The notes below the pieces were generated by a model. It worked only from the letters and a program-made list of their open reading frames with translations, was not told the DNA's origin and ran no database searches. From PSLL01 sp964389705 (GTDB lineage: Bacteria; Desulfobacterota_D; UBA1144; Nemesobacterales; CSP1-2): DNA of 24,920 bases. This document shows, in pieces, positions 1-7,912 of the stretch; position 1 is the stretch's first letter; the number at the start of each line of letters is the position of its first letter. Position numbers and translations under genes: made by a program. The stretch lies in NCBI GenBank assembly GCA_964389705.1, contig CAYMEO010000038.1:1-24920 (forward strand). Direction: 5' to 3'.

Positions 1-65
1 GATAGAACCGTGTGCTCCTTCTATACCTCACCCAAAAAGTGATAAGCGGTCAGGTATTCTATTTA

Positions 66-94
66 TTGACATTTAACGTTTATACATATAGATT
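66..94 (+). promoter_or_regulatory. Sigma-70 promoter of the coiled-coil lipoprotein gene
   Basis: A perfect TTGACA lies at 66-71. The -10 element is either TATAGA at 87-92 (15 bp spacer) or TAGATT at 89-94 (17 bp spacer). Transcription would start near 100, some 30 bases before the ATG at 132. This argues against any translation start upstream of the promoter. Confidence 0.6.
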
Positions 95-131
95 AAATGG
101 CTCAAAAGATATTTCTAAGGAGGCAAGGAAG

Positions 132-428
132 ATGAAGAAGTTCACAGCAATGTCTGTCGTAGTTGCAATTTTTCTGTCCGCTTCAATCTTAATGGGATGC
201 GATACTAAAACTAAGCAAGAAAATGCAACACTTAAAGCACAAGTTGAGCAGCTCACAAAAGACAAGGCCGATCTTCAGAAAACAATAGACGATCTTACCA
301 ACCAAATAAATACACTTAAAGCTGAGAATGAACAGCTAAAGAGTCAGATTGCAGGAGTGGCAACTCCAGCCCCAGGAGCAGAATCAACTCCCACTCCAAC
401 TCCTGAGGGAATGGAAATGCCCCAATAA
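132..428 (+). CDS. Small coiled-coil lipoprotein
   Basis: The product is a predicted membrane-anchored lipoprotein of 98 residues. The N-terminus MKK is followed by a hydrophobic stretch and a lipobox LMGC, with the lipidated cysteine at residue 23. Residues about 28-75 are heptad-like and rich in K, E, Q and L, which predicts a coiled coil. The last 25 residues are rich in proline, threonine and glycine, as in a flexible spacer. I chose the ATG at 132 because AAGGAGG lies at 117-123 with correct spacing, because the signal peptide starts there, and because a TTGACA promoter lies inside the longer open frame that begins at 12. The shape recalls Lpp-type envelope proteins, but no family was recognised. 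Its function is unknown; a structural role in the cell envelope is only an inference. Confidence 0.8.
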   Translation: MKKFTAMSVVVAIFLSASILMGCDTKTKQENATLKAQVEQLTKDKADLQKTIDDLTNQINTLKAENEQLKSQIAGVATPAPGAESTPTPTPEGMEMPQ

Positions 429-431
429 AAA

Positions 432-460
432 TATTTCTTGAAAATCAAGAAATACTTTTT
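432..460. terminator. Bidirectional intrinsic terminator
   Basis: A perfect 10 bp stem (TATTTCTTGA at 432-441 pairing with TCAAGAAATA at 445-454) with a 3-base loop is followed by CTTTTT at 455-460. On the other strand the stem is followed by TTTTTATTGG. It sits between two convergent genes, and the stop codon of the exonuclease gene is part of the stem. Confidence 0.85.
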
Positions 461-1272
461 ATCTCAAGGATGCGGTCGAGCCTGAATCGGCTCTTTTCTT
501 TTCTCAGATGACAGAAGGCTACAACGTATGTGTAGCTTCCACTTACGTTAACCTCAACAGGCTCGATTATTCTAGTGGTAGTAGTGTTTCTATATGCCGA
601 GAGGTATCTTATCTGGAGTTTGCCCTTGGCCCTTAGTGCATTCTCGATAGCAGGCGGGAGTACAGCCTCGTTTAACCTTTCAAATACAACTGGCTTTCCC
701 TGAAGTTTAAGGGCATCCCTCAGAGATTTAATTCTCATTCCCCTCCTTTCTAAATCCATGAGGAAGTATTCAAAGATCTCATTTGTTATTCTTACATCTG
801 CAAAAGCTCTATGCTCGCCAACTGTCGAGATCCCAAGATACCTTGCGATTTTTCCCAAGCTATTGCTTGGAAAATTATAGTGTCGCCTTGCGATACTCAA
901 CGTGTCAATTACCTCATTTTCAAGATGGGGGAGCCTCATACTGGCAAACTCCGCAAACAAAAACCCTAAATCAAATGGGGCATTATGAGCCACTATTACA
1001 GAGTCCTTGAGCAAATCAAAAATATCCCAAGCGATGTCCCTAAAGAAAGGAGCACCCCTTAACATATCGTCCGTTATCCCATTTACAGATGCAGCTTGAG
1101 GAGAGATATTTCTTCCAGGATTAATGAGGGTTTGAAACCTGTTTAAAGTTTTCCTGCCCATTTTTTTAAGTACTGCAATCTCACATATCCTATGCCCCAA
1201 ATAAGGATCAAGCCCCGTGGTTTCGACATCCAAAAACGCAAATTTTATGTCTGAAAGACTCCTTAGAATCAT
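445..1272 (-). CDS. DEDDh 3'-5' exonuclease fused to a C-terminal WYL domain
   Basis: The N-terminal 170 residues form a DnaQ/PolC-epsilon-type exonuclease: Exo I motif DVETTG with D15 and E17, Exo II in AHNAPFD with D101, and Exo III with H154 and D159 (HRAFAD). All five catalytic positions are present. Residues about 206-275 match a WYL domain: an IRY start, an EPVEV strand, YTYVVAFCHLR in place of the family's W-Y-L core, and the ending FRLDRI. WYL domains are known as ligand-sensing regulatory modules, often in nucleic-acid-related proteins, so this enzyme may be controlled by a nucleic acid or nucleotide ligand (inference). The protein has 275 residues from the ATG at 1272, which has GGAG six bases upstream. 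A GTG at 1284 would add four residues. The stop lies in the terminator shared with the lipoprotein gene. It is probably a repair or processing nuclease rather than the replicative epsilon subunit. Confidence 0.88.
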   Translation of the reverse strand: MILRSLSDIKFAFLDVETTGLDPYLGHRICEIAVLKKMGRKTLNRFQTLINPGRNISPQAASVNGITDDMLRGAPFFRDIAWDIFDLLKDSVIVAHNAPFDLGFLFAEFASMRLPHLENEVIDTLSIARRHYNFPSNSLGKIARYLGISTVGEHRAFADVRITNEIFEYFLMDLERRGMRIKSLRDALKLQGKPVVFERLNEAVLPPAIENALRAKGKLQIRYLSAYRNTTTTRIIEPVEVNVSGSYTYVVAFCHLRKEKSRFRLDRILEIKSIS

Positions 1273-1594
1273 GTTTTTCTCCACAATCCCTTATCATATC
1301 ACGAAAAGAAAAGGAAGGGTAGCAAATCCCTTTAGATTTACGGAGGAAAAGCGTAAGGGCCCAAAAAGAGGCAAAATAAGAGGCGTTTTTATATTCAATC
1401 CCCTGATTATCTTTTTAACAGATTGATTATCTTTGCAACAGTAATTCAATTAAGGGTTTAATGAATAAGTCAGATAAGTTGGCGTGTAAGTTATTAATAA
1501 ACCCATACTTTCCTTCTATAATTCGGCAAATATAAATGTATACAGACAAATTTTGGCACAAACTTTGCTCCTTATCTGAGGTCGGAGGTTAATT
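1273..1594. promoter_or_regulatory. Divergent intergenic region with a tandem repeat
   Basis: This gap of about 320 bases lies between the exonuclease (minus) and the siroheme reductase (plus). It contains an 18-base direct repeat at 1404-1421 and 1424-1441 with two mismatches and a 20-base period, and a promoter at 1494-1522. I see no credible gene. The open frame running from 1217 to 1426 is antisense to the exonuclease and has no supporting features. Confidence 0.5.
1494..1522 (+). promoter_or_regulatory. Possible promoter of the siroheme reductase gene
   Basis: A perfect TATAAT at 1517-1522 is preceded, at a 17 bp spacing, by the weak -35 TTAATA at 1494-1499. A weak -35 next to a tandem repeat upstream would suit an activated promoter (inference). 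Confidence 0.5.
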
Positions 1595-3817
1595 ATGATT
1601 GCAAATGAGGCAAAAATATGGGAGCAAATAGATGTAAATAAAGGTTCCGATACGTCCAGAGAGATAGATGAGTATGAAGAAGTTATTAAAAGGCTGATAG
1701 AAGGCGAAATACACCCTGAAAGGTTTAAGTCATACCGGCTCCTTTTTGGAACATATGGAGTTAGACATCACGGCGAAGGAACACATATGCAGAGAATAAA
1801 GGTGCCAAGTGGATTTATAATATCGGAACAGCTCCGCACCATGGCAGATGTTGTAGAAAAATTTGCCGGATCAGGACACGGTCACCTAACAACAAGGCAG
1901 GACATTCAACTTCATTATGTAAAACTCGAAAATGTTCCTGCACTCTTAAGAACACTTGCAAAGGTCGGGATAACAACCCGTGAGGCATGCGGAAACACTG
2001 TAAGGAATGTAACTTCCTCTTACCTCTCAGGGATCTGTCCCGATGAGATCTTTGATACACTACCATACGCTCTATATACAACTCGGTATTTCCTAAGACA
2101 TCCACTTACTTCAACCCTCCCCAGAAAGTTTAAAATCGCTTTCTCAGAATGTGAAAATGATCACGCAATGGTAAAAATCCATGACATAGGTGCCGTTGCA
2201 CAGTTAAGAAGAAACGGAAAAGATATATACGGATTTAAGGTGTATGTCGGTGGCGGTCTTGGCGCTATTCCATTTTATGCAAAGCAAATCACCGAATTCG
2301 TTCCCGTTGATGAGTTTTATCCACTTGCAGAAGCGGTAATAAGGGTATTCCATGAATACGGAACGGAGGAGAGAAAAAATAGAAATAAAGCGCGAATGAA
2401 ATTCCTTATAGCGAGGATCGGTTTTGACAAATTCAAAGGGCTTGTTTTGGCCGAATTTGAACGACTCAAGAGGCTAAAACCCGTAAAAGAAGATCTTGAA
2501 AGGTACCTAGAGGGTTTCCCGAAACCCGCTCCATCGAAAAGCGGAAGAGAAGGTGGAGAAGAAAACAAAAGACGCCTTAGAAATTCGGTCCATAGACCCA
2601 ATCCGGATGATAATCTATATAAGCTTTTCCTCCAGAAATACACATTCAGACAAAAGCAGGACGGATACTTCGGGGTTTATGTGAAACCACCTATAGGCAA
2701 TTTGAGCCCCGATGAATTCAGATTCATTGCGGATTTGTGCGAACTCTATGGGGCAGGATATGTGAGGATAACACCTCATCAAAAGATTCTTGTGCCCTGG
2801 GTCGGTGAGGAGTTTCTCTATGATGTCTATATAGAATTAAAAGAACACAGATTCATAGGTGGCATAAATGAGTCTATACGCGAGATCGTGTCTTGCCCGG
2901 GGGCATACTCATGCAAACTCGCCGTCACACATCCATATAACCTTGCCCAATATATAGGAGAGAGGGTTGGAGACCTTGCGGGAGTGCGTATAAATATCTC
3001 AGGTTGTCCAAACAGTTGCGGTCAGCATCACCTAGGCGATATAGGATTTTACGGAGCATCATCAAAGGTAGGGGGCAAACTCGCACCCCACTATGTTGTT
3101 ATGGTCGGAGGTAATCCATTCAAACAGATGGAGAGATATGGACAGGTCATAGGAAAGGTTCCGGCAAAGAACGCCCATCTTTTTGTAAAAGCGATTGTTG
3201 ATTTTTGGAAAGACAATAGACAAAACGGAGAGGAGTTCTTTGAATTTGCCGATAGAGTCGGCCTTGATTCCTTCAGGCGAATTCTTGCCCCATTTGTAAA
3301 AGTAGACCATAATGATCCTGAAATCTATGCAGAGCCAGGAATAGCCAATGAGTTCAAGATGGAGGCGGAATCGCGTGGAGAGTGTATGGGAAGCTTGCTT
3401 GACATTATGGCAATTAATCTCTTTGATTCTATAAGGAATATATATGAGGCAGAAGACGACTTAAAAGAGGAAAACTGGGCAGAGGTCAAAAGAAAATGCC
3501 TTGATTCAATACCAAAATGCGCAAAGATGTATATTTACCTCGATGGTGTTGAGATAGAGAAAGATGAAGAAATACTTGGTGAATTCACTAAACGAATAGT
3601 TCCCCGAGGTTGGCTCTGCCATGACTGGTCTGATGTTAAGGAAAGATACATCAAATGGAAGAATTCTGAAGATTCAAAAACCGTTGCAGAAGAGATATAT
3701 AGCTATACAAAAAGACTCGTAAATGACTGTGATAGAGCATTTATCAGATTGCAGCCGAATCTCAAAATCCAAGCGTGCTTAAAGGAGGGCGAAGAATCAC
3801 ATATTCCAGGTGAATAA
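1595..3817 (+). CDS. Siroheme nitrite/sulfite reductase with C-terminal extension
   Basis: This 740-residue enzyme is predicted to reduce nitrite to ammonia or sulfite to sulfide in the cytoplasm using siroheme and a [4Fe-4S] cluster. It shows the usual duplicated plan: ferredoxin-like half-domain 1 (residues 65-125, with TTRQDIQLHYV), siroheme domain 1 (about 130-300), half-domain 2 (350-425) and siroheme domain 2 (430-590). The cluster ligands are complete: C434 and C440 (C-X5-C), then C471 and C475 (GCPNSCG). Sequence alone does not let me choose between nitrite and sulfite. No siroheme-synthesis, nitrate or sulfate assimilation gene is adjacent, so the context does not decide it. Residues about 590-740 are an extra, mostly helical region, longer than the usual 500-600-residue enzymes. 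The ATG at 1595 is preceded by GGAGG. The gene stands alone, with a 275-base gap downstream. Confidence 0.9.
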   Translation: MIANEAKIWEQIDVNKGSDTSREIDEYEEVIKRLIEGEIHPERFKSYRLLFGTYGVRHHGEGTHMQRIKVPSGFIISEQLRTMADVVEKFAGSGHGHLTTRQDIQLHYVKLENVPALLRTLAKVGITTREACGNTVRNVTSSYLSGICPDEIFDTLPYALYTTRYFLRHPLTSTLPRKFKIAFSECENDHAMVKIHDIGAVAQLRRNGKDIYGFKVYVGGGLGAIPFYAKQITEFVPVDEFYPLAEAVIRVFHEYGTEERKNRNKARMKFLIARIGFDKFKGLVLAEFERLKRLKPVKEDLERYLEGFPKPAPSKSGREGGEENKRRLRNSVHRPNPDDNLYKLFLQKYTFRQKQDGYFGVYVKPPIGNLSPDEFRFIADLCELYGAGYVRITPHQKILVPWVGEEFLYDVYIELKEHRFIGGINESIREIVSCPGAYSCKLAVTHPYNLAQYIGERVGDLAGVRINISGCPNSCGQHHLGDIGFYGASSKVGGKLAPHYVVMVGGNPFKQMERYGQVIGKVPAKNAHLFVKAIVDFWKDNRQNGEEFFEFADRVGLDSFRRILAPFVKVDHNDPEIYAEPGIANEFKMEAESRGECMGSLLDIMAINLFDSIRNIYEAEDDLKEENWAEVKRKCLDSIPKCAKMYIYLDGVEIEKDEEILGEFTKRIVPRGWLCHDWSDVKERYIKWKNSEDSKTVAEEIYSYTKRLVNDCDRAFIRLQPNLKIQACLKEGEESHIPGE

Positions 3818-3905
3818 AACCAGTTTTAATCCCGCGGTTAAGTGCATTTCCTGATTCCTCTTAGGAGGCAAGGGGGGCTCGTAGCATATTATTTATCCCA
3901 TCTGT

Positions 3906-3973
3906 CAGTCAAATCAATCTGACTGTCACAAAGACAAATAATTCGGCTTTATATTTTTGGGATTTGTAAATCC
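3906..3973. repeat. Two inverted repeats in the gap before the epimerase gene
   Basis: CAGTCA at 3906-3911 pairs with TGACTG at 3920-3925 across an 8-base loop. GGATTT at 3960-3965 pairs with AAATCC at 3968-3973 across two bases. Neither is followed by a T-run, so they look more like protein-binding sites than terminators. The rest of the gap (3818-4092) shows nothing recognisable. Confidence 0.35.
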
Positions 3974-4092
3974 ACGAGATTTCCCCAGACATTAGCCAGC
4001 TAGAACATATAATTAAAACTCAAGCGGAACCTCAAAGAAACTTCAACGCCTGTATGATAAAATAACCACTTATAAAAAGGAGAAAAAAATTA

Positions 4093-5043
4093 ATGACCTT
4101 GTTAGTCACCGGTGTCGCCGGCTTCATTGGTTCCCATCTCGCAGAAAGGCTCCTCAAGGAGGGATTTGAGATAATCGGTGTGGATTCCTTTCTCGACTAC
4201 TATCCTAAAAAGATTAAAGAAAACAATCTTAAGGGACTGATAAATAACCCCAAATTTAAATTCATTGAGGGCGATATACTCAATCTCAATCTGAATGAGA
4301 TCTTAAGCCGGGTTAAAGGTGTCTTCCACCAAGCCGCCATACCCGGTGTAAGGACCAGTTGGGGAAAGAGTTTCAATCAGTATGTTGAAAACAACATACT
4401 CGTAACCCAGGTTCTCCTCGAATCATCTAAGGACATAAAGATTAAAAAATTCATATATGCATCTTCATCATCGGTTTATGGGGATGCAGATGAGCTTCCA
4501 ATTAAGGAAACCTCTCCTACAACCCCTGTTTCACCCTATGGGGTTTCAAAACTCTCAGGGGAGCATCTGGCCGCGCTTTACTTTAAAGGCTATGGTATCC
4601 CGACAGTTTCACTCAGATACTTTACGGTCTATGGACCGAGACAGCGCCCTGATATGGGGTTTCACAAATTCATAAGTGCAATCATTTTAGGAAGAGAAAT
4701 AGAAATATTCGGTACAGGAGAGCAAACAAGGGATTTTACATTCATTGATGACGTGGTGGAGGCTAACTTACAGGCTTTTCTTAGAGGAAAGGAAGGAGAG
4801 GTCTACAATATAGGTGGAGGCGGTAGAATCGGGCTGAGCCAGGCCATTAGAGCCATCGAAGAGATTTCAGGAAAAAAGGCATACCTAAAATACACAGAGC
4901 CCCAAAGGGGAGACGCAAAACACACATATGCAGATATATCAAAGGCAAAGAGGGATTTTGGATATAATCCCAAGGTTGACATCTACGAGGGACTGAAAAG
5001 ACACTACGAGTGGTTGAGGAATAACTTAGATATTTATATATAG
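4093..5043 (+). CDS. NAD-dependent nucleotide-sugar epimerase/dehydratase
   Basis: This is an extended short-chain dehydrogenase of 316 residues. It has an N-terminal Rossmann motif GVAGFIG (residues 7-13), an acidic D31 ending beta 2 for NAD binding, the SSSS segment (124-127) and the catalytic Y149-XXX-K153 (YGVSK). The segment AAIPGVRTSW (81-90) is typical of the UDP-glucuronate/UDP-glucose 4-epimerase branch, so the substrate is probably a UDP-hexose or UDP-uronic acid for surface polysaccharide synthesis (inference). The exact sugar cannot be read. The ATG at 4093 follows AAAAGGAG at good spacing. The Trm112-like gene begins 28 bases downstream in the same direction, so the two may be co-transcribed. 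No glycosyltransferase lies next to it. Confidence 0.88.
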   Translation: MTLLVTGVAGFIGSHLAERLLKEGFEIIGVDSFLDYYPKKIKENNLKGLINNPKFKFIEGDILNLNLNEILSRVKGVFHQAAIPGVRTSWGKSFNQYVENNILVTQVLLESSKDIKIKKFIYASSSSVYGDADELPIKETSPTTPVSPYGVSKLSGEHLAALYFKGYGIPTVSLRYFTVYGPRQRPDMGFHKFISAIILGREIEIFGTGEQTRDFTFIDDVVEANLQAFLRGKEGEVYNIGGGGRIGLSQAIRAIEEISGKKAYLKYTEPQRGDAKHTYADISKAKRDFGYNPKVDIYEGLKRHYEWLRNNLDIYI

Positions 5044-5071
5044 TTACATGATGACCAAGGAGAGATTGAAA

Positions 5072-5254
5072 ATGCCGATAGATGAAAAGCTTCTTGAGAT
5101 TCTCGCCTGCCCAAAATGCAAGGGCGATATCAGGCTTAACAACGATAAATCGGGTTTAATCTGCGATAAATGCAAGCTCCTATATCCAATCAAAGACGAC
5201 ATCCCTATAATGTTAATTGACGAGGCGATAAGGCTCGAAGAACCTAAGTCGTAG
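5072..5254 (+). CDS. Trm112/YcaR family small zinc protein
   Basis: This is a 60-residue protein of the Trm112 family. The family's typical start (MPIDEKLLEILACPKCKG) is intact, with zinc-ligand pairs C13-X2-C16 and C31-X2-C34, followed by YPIKDDIPIML. Eukaryotic and archaeal Trm112 activates methyltransferases. Bacterial members are often found beside lipid A, cell-envelope or methyltransferase genes, and their partner is usually unknown. I chose the ATG at 5072 because AAGGAGAG at 5057-5064 precedes it and because it matches the family start; upstream in-frame ATGs at 5048 and 5051 would add only eight or seven residues. It lies just after the sugar epimerase gene. Confidence 0.88.
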   Translation: MPIDEKLLEILACPKCKGDIRLNNDKSGLICDKCKLLYPIKDDIPIMLIDEAIRLEEPKS

Positions 5255-5324
5255 GAGAGAGTGCGAAACTAGATTATATAATACCAATCCAATTAGTGGG
5301 TAGATAAACGAGCCCTGGTCACTG

Positions 5325-5341
5325 CCAACTAGTATTGTTGG
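5325..5341. repeat. Short hairpin between convergent genes
   Basis: CCAAC at 5325-5329 pairs with GTTGG at 5337-5341 around a 7-base loop. It lies between the convergent Trm112-like and sucD genes. There is no T-run, so a role as terminator is doubtful. Confidence 0.25.
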
Positions 5342-5389
5342 TACTACCCTTCACTAACGAAAACTCAAAATTGCCATTTATGTCGCTCT

Positions 5390-6259
5390 TCAGCGGAGCA
5401 CTTCTTTGATGGCCTCACCTATCTCCGCCGGACTTAGAGAAACCTTTACGCCTGCGCGCTCTAGGGATGCGATTTTGTCCTTTGCACTGCCTGAGCCGCC
5501 CGAGATAATGGCCCCCGCGTGACCCATTCTCTTTCCCTTTGGAGCCGTAGAGCCCGCAATAAAGGCCACAACGGGCTTACTAAATTTTTTCTTAATAAAC
5601 TCTGCTGCCTCCTCTTCAGCGCTTCCACCGATCTCCCCTATTAGGACCACGGCATCGGTTTCTTTATCCTTCTCAAAGAGCTTTAGAATATCAATAAAGC
5701 TGGAGCCGACAATCGGGTCTCCGCCAATCCCCACACATGTAGATTGACCTATCCCCAGGTTTGTCAGCTGCCACACGGCTTCATAGGTAAGTGTTCCGCT
5801 TCTTGATATAACCCCTATTCTTCCGGGCATATGAATATATCCGGGCATAATACCGACCTTTGCCTCACCCGGGGTCATAACCCCAGGGCAATTCGGGCCT
5901 ATAAGCCTTACCTTTTTCCCCTCCATATATCTTTTAACCCTTACCATATCAAGTGTCGGAATCCCCTCGGTTATACATATAACGAGTTTGATTCCCGCAT
6001 CAACGGCCTCTACTATAGCATCTGCCGCAAAAGGGGCGGGAACAAATATAAGCGATGTATTTGCCTTCGCCTCTTTTACAGCCTCTAAGACCGTGTTAAA
6101 TACAGGAAAACCATCAACCTCGGTTCCCCCTTTTCCGGGTGTAACCCCACCAACGACATTAGTGCCGTATTCACGACACTGTGTGGCATGAAAAAGCCCA
6201 GCACTTCCTGTGATACCCTGAACCACAACGCGCGTACTACTATTTACAAGAATGCTCAT
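5390..6259 (-). CDS. sucD: Succinyl-CoA synthetase (ADP-forming) alpha subunit
   Basis: SucD, 289 residues, binds CoA and carries the phosphohistidine intermediate in the step that interconverts succinyl-CoA and succinate with ATP formation in the TCA cycle. The protein is collinear with the family from the CoA-binding N-terminus (VVVQGITGSAG) through IGPNCPG (120-126) to the catalytic H247 in GHAGAI and the glycine-rich SGGSGSA. Length is normal. The ATG at 6259 has AAGGAG nine bases upstream. The usual partner gene sucC is not next to it: the stretch upstream is 338 bases of non-coding DNA carrying a good promoter, and the neighbour downstream is convergent. So sucC must lie elsewhere, or the gene is transcribed alone here. 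Confidence 0.95.
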   Translation of the reverse strand: MSILVNSSTRVVVQGITGSAGLFHATQCREYGTNVVGGVTPGKGGTEVDGFPVFNTVLEAVKEAKANTSLIFVPAPFAADAIVEAVDAGIKLVICITEGIPTLDMVRVKRYMEGKKVRLIGPNCPGVMTPGEAKVGIMPGYIHMPGRIGVISRSGTLTYEAVWQLTNLGIGQSTCVGIGGDPIVGSSFIDILKLFEKDKETDAVVLIGEIGGSAEEEAAEFIKKKFSKPVVAFIAGSTAPKGKRMGHAGAIISGGSGSAKDKIASLERAGVKVSLSPAEIGEAIKEVLR

Positions 6260-6292
6260 CCCTTTCTGCTCCTTAAGTTATTGAAGTTTGGA

Positions 6293-6321
6293 ATCATAAC
6301 ACAGCCGATTTGGGGTTTCAA
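6293..6321 (-). promoter_or_regulatory. Promoter of sucD
   Basis: On the minus strand TTGAAA (6321-6316) and TATGAT (6298-6293) are separated by exactly 17 bp. Each matches the consensus at five of six positions. Confidence 0.65.
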
Positions 6322-6518
6322 CACCTTCTACTTAACCATTTAACCTTCCATGTAACTGGTACCTGTGTGATTAACTCTCTCCCTAAAACAACTAAACACC
6401 ACATGATCATTCTAAAAAACCCATAGTTTAGCTCTCTTAAATTTACTCTGCTCATTGAAATGCCCCACTCAGCATGACAAACTATTTTTGATATCACTTC
6501 TAATTACAAAGAAAAAGC

Positions 6519-6547
6519 TTGACAATTCACTTGTAGATATATTATCA
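6519..6547 (+). promoter_or_regulatory. Promoter of the proA-sigma-recN group
   Basis: A perfect TTGACA at 6519-6524 is followed by TATTAT at 6540-6545 (15 bp spacer) or TTATCA at 6542-6547 (17 bp). It lies about 50 bases upstream of the proA ATG. Confidence 0.6.
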
Positions 6548-6597
6548 TTTCCTCAATAGCCAAGGGGGTGTAGAGTAAGGGATTAAATCCAACCTAA

Positions 6598-7890
6598 ATG
6601 TCAGAAATAAAGACTAGTGGTGTTTTTGAAGGTACTCAGATTACAAAACTGATAACTGGTATTGCGCAAAAGGCACGGGACGCCTCTAGGATATTAGCAA
6701 AAGTATCCTCCGGTCCTAAAGATAAAGCCCTTATATCAATGTCCGAAGCAATCCTATCAGAACAGGGCTTTATAATTGAAGAGAACAAGAAAGACATAGA
6801 AGAATCAAAGGCAAAGGGATTCCGGGAAGCCTTTATTGACCGTCTCACACTTACTCCCTCACGTATAAAATCAATGGCCCAAGGATTAAAAGAGATAGCG
6901 GCTCTTCATGATCCTGTAGGTGAGATTGTGAAGATGTGGAGAAGGCCCAATGGACTCCTTGTTGGGAAGATGAGAATTCCGATTGGAGTAATCGGAATAA
7001 TCTATGAGTCAAGGCCAAATGTTACAGCAGATGGGGCCGGGCTATGTATAAAATCCGGAAACGCAGTAATTCTAAGAGGTGGCTCTGAATCAATAAGGTC
7101 TAACATGGCGATATGCACGATATTAAGAGACAGTCTGAAGAAAAACGACCTTCCTGAAGACTGCATACAGACAATCCCTGTGACCGATAGAGTTGCCATT
7201 GTCGAAATGCTAAAGCTCGAAGACTATATAGACCTTATAATCCCTAGAGGCGGCGAAGAACTTATAAGGTTTATTTCAGAAAACTCTAGAATCCCGGTAA
7301 TAAAACACTACAAAGGCGTCTGTCATATATTCATTGACGAGAGCGCCGACCCTCAAATGGCCGAGCGCATCTGTATAAACGCCAAGGTACAGCGCCCTGG
7401 GGTGTGCAATGCTATGGAGACGCTTCTTGTACACGAGAATATTGCAGAGAGCTTTCTCCCCTTAATTATCAAAAGATTTGAAGAGGCAGGTGTTGAGGTT
7501 CGAGGTTGCAGACGTACAAGAGAGATTGTTCCGCATGTTAAAGAAGCCACAGAAGATGACTGGTATACTGAATACCTTGATCTCATAATCAGCGTAAAGG
7601 TAGTAAAGAATTTAGATGAAGCCATATCCCATATAGAAGAATATGGTTCTATGCACACAGAGGCTATAGTTACACAGGATTATAGGAACTCACAGATATT
7701 TCTAAACAGTGTCAATTCCTCAACCATTCTGGTAAATGCATCTACAAGATTCAGTGATGGATTTGAACTTGGACTGGGCGCTGAAATAGGTATAAGTACA
7801 TCAAAGCTTCACGCCTTTGGTCCTATGGGTGTTGAAGAGCTTACAACTACGAAATTCATTGTCTATGGGAACGGACATATAAGAACCTAG
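6598..7890 (+). CDS. proA: Glutamate-5-semialdehyde dehydrogenase (gamma-glutamyl phosphate reductase)
   Basis: ProA reduces gamma-glutamyl phosphate to glutamate semialdehyde with NADPH, the second step of proline synthesis. The 430-residue protein is complete for the family. It has the IGVIGIIYESRPNVT segment (129-143), the nucleotide-site ILRGGSE (158-164), IPRGGEELI (215-223) and the catalytic cysteine C270 in QRPGVCNAMETLL. The end carries ELGLGAEIGIST, also conserved. The ATG at 6598 has only a weak, distant ribosome-binding site (TAAGGGA near 6576-6582). The sigma-factor gene begins 22 bases after the stop. The partner gene proB is not in this window. Confidence 0.95.
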   Translation: MSEIKTSGVFEGTQITKLITGIAQKARDASRILAKVSSGPKDKALISMSEAILSEQGFIIEENKKDIEESKAKGFREAFIDRLTLTPSRIKSMAQGLKEIAALHDPVGEIVKMWRRPNGLLVGKMRIPIGVIGIIYESRPNVTADGAGLCIKSGNAVILRGGSESIRSNMAICTILRDSLKKNDLPEDCIQTIPVTDRVAIVEMLKLEDYIDLIIPRGGEELIRFISENSRIPVIKHYKGVCHIFIDESADPQMAERICINAKVQRPGVCNAMETLLVHENIAESFLPLIIKRFEEAGVEVRGCRRTREIVPHVKEATEDDWYTEYLDLIISVKVVKNLDEAISHIEEYGSMHTEAIVTQDYRNSQIFLNSVNSSTILVNASTRFSDGFELGLGAEIGISTSKLHAFGPMGVEELTTTKFIVYGNGHIRT

Positions 7891-7912
7891 ACCAGTTACA
7901 GGAGGAAATCGA

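Larger units (their letters stand above)
6260..6597. promoter_or_regulatory. Divergent intergenic region sucD/proA
   Basis: This 338-base gap holds the sucD promoter at its left end and the proA promoter at its right end. The middle (about 6322-6518) shows no reading frame with a ribosome-binding site, no RNA-gene signature and no repeat that I can see. Confidence 0.5.

Noticed and set aside
12..131. Upstream 40-codon extension of the first lipoprotein frame
   Set aside because: A TTGACA promoter lies inside it, and a perfect ribosome-binding site plus signal peptide begin at 132.
1217..1426. Plus-strand open frame of 69 codons
   Set aside because: Mostly antisense to the exonuclease start and the intergenic gap; basic low-complexity product and no ribosome-binding site.
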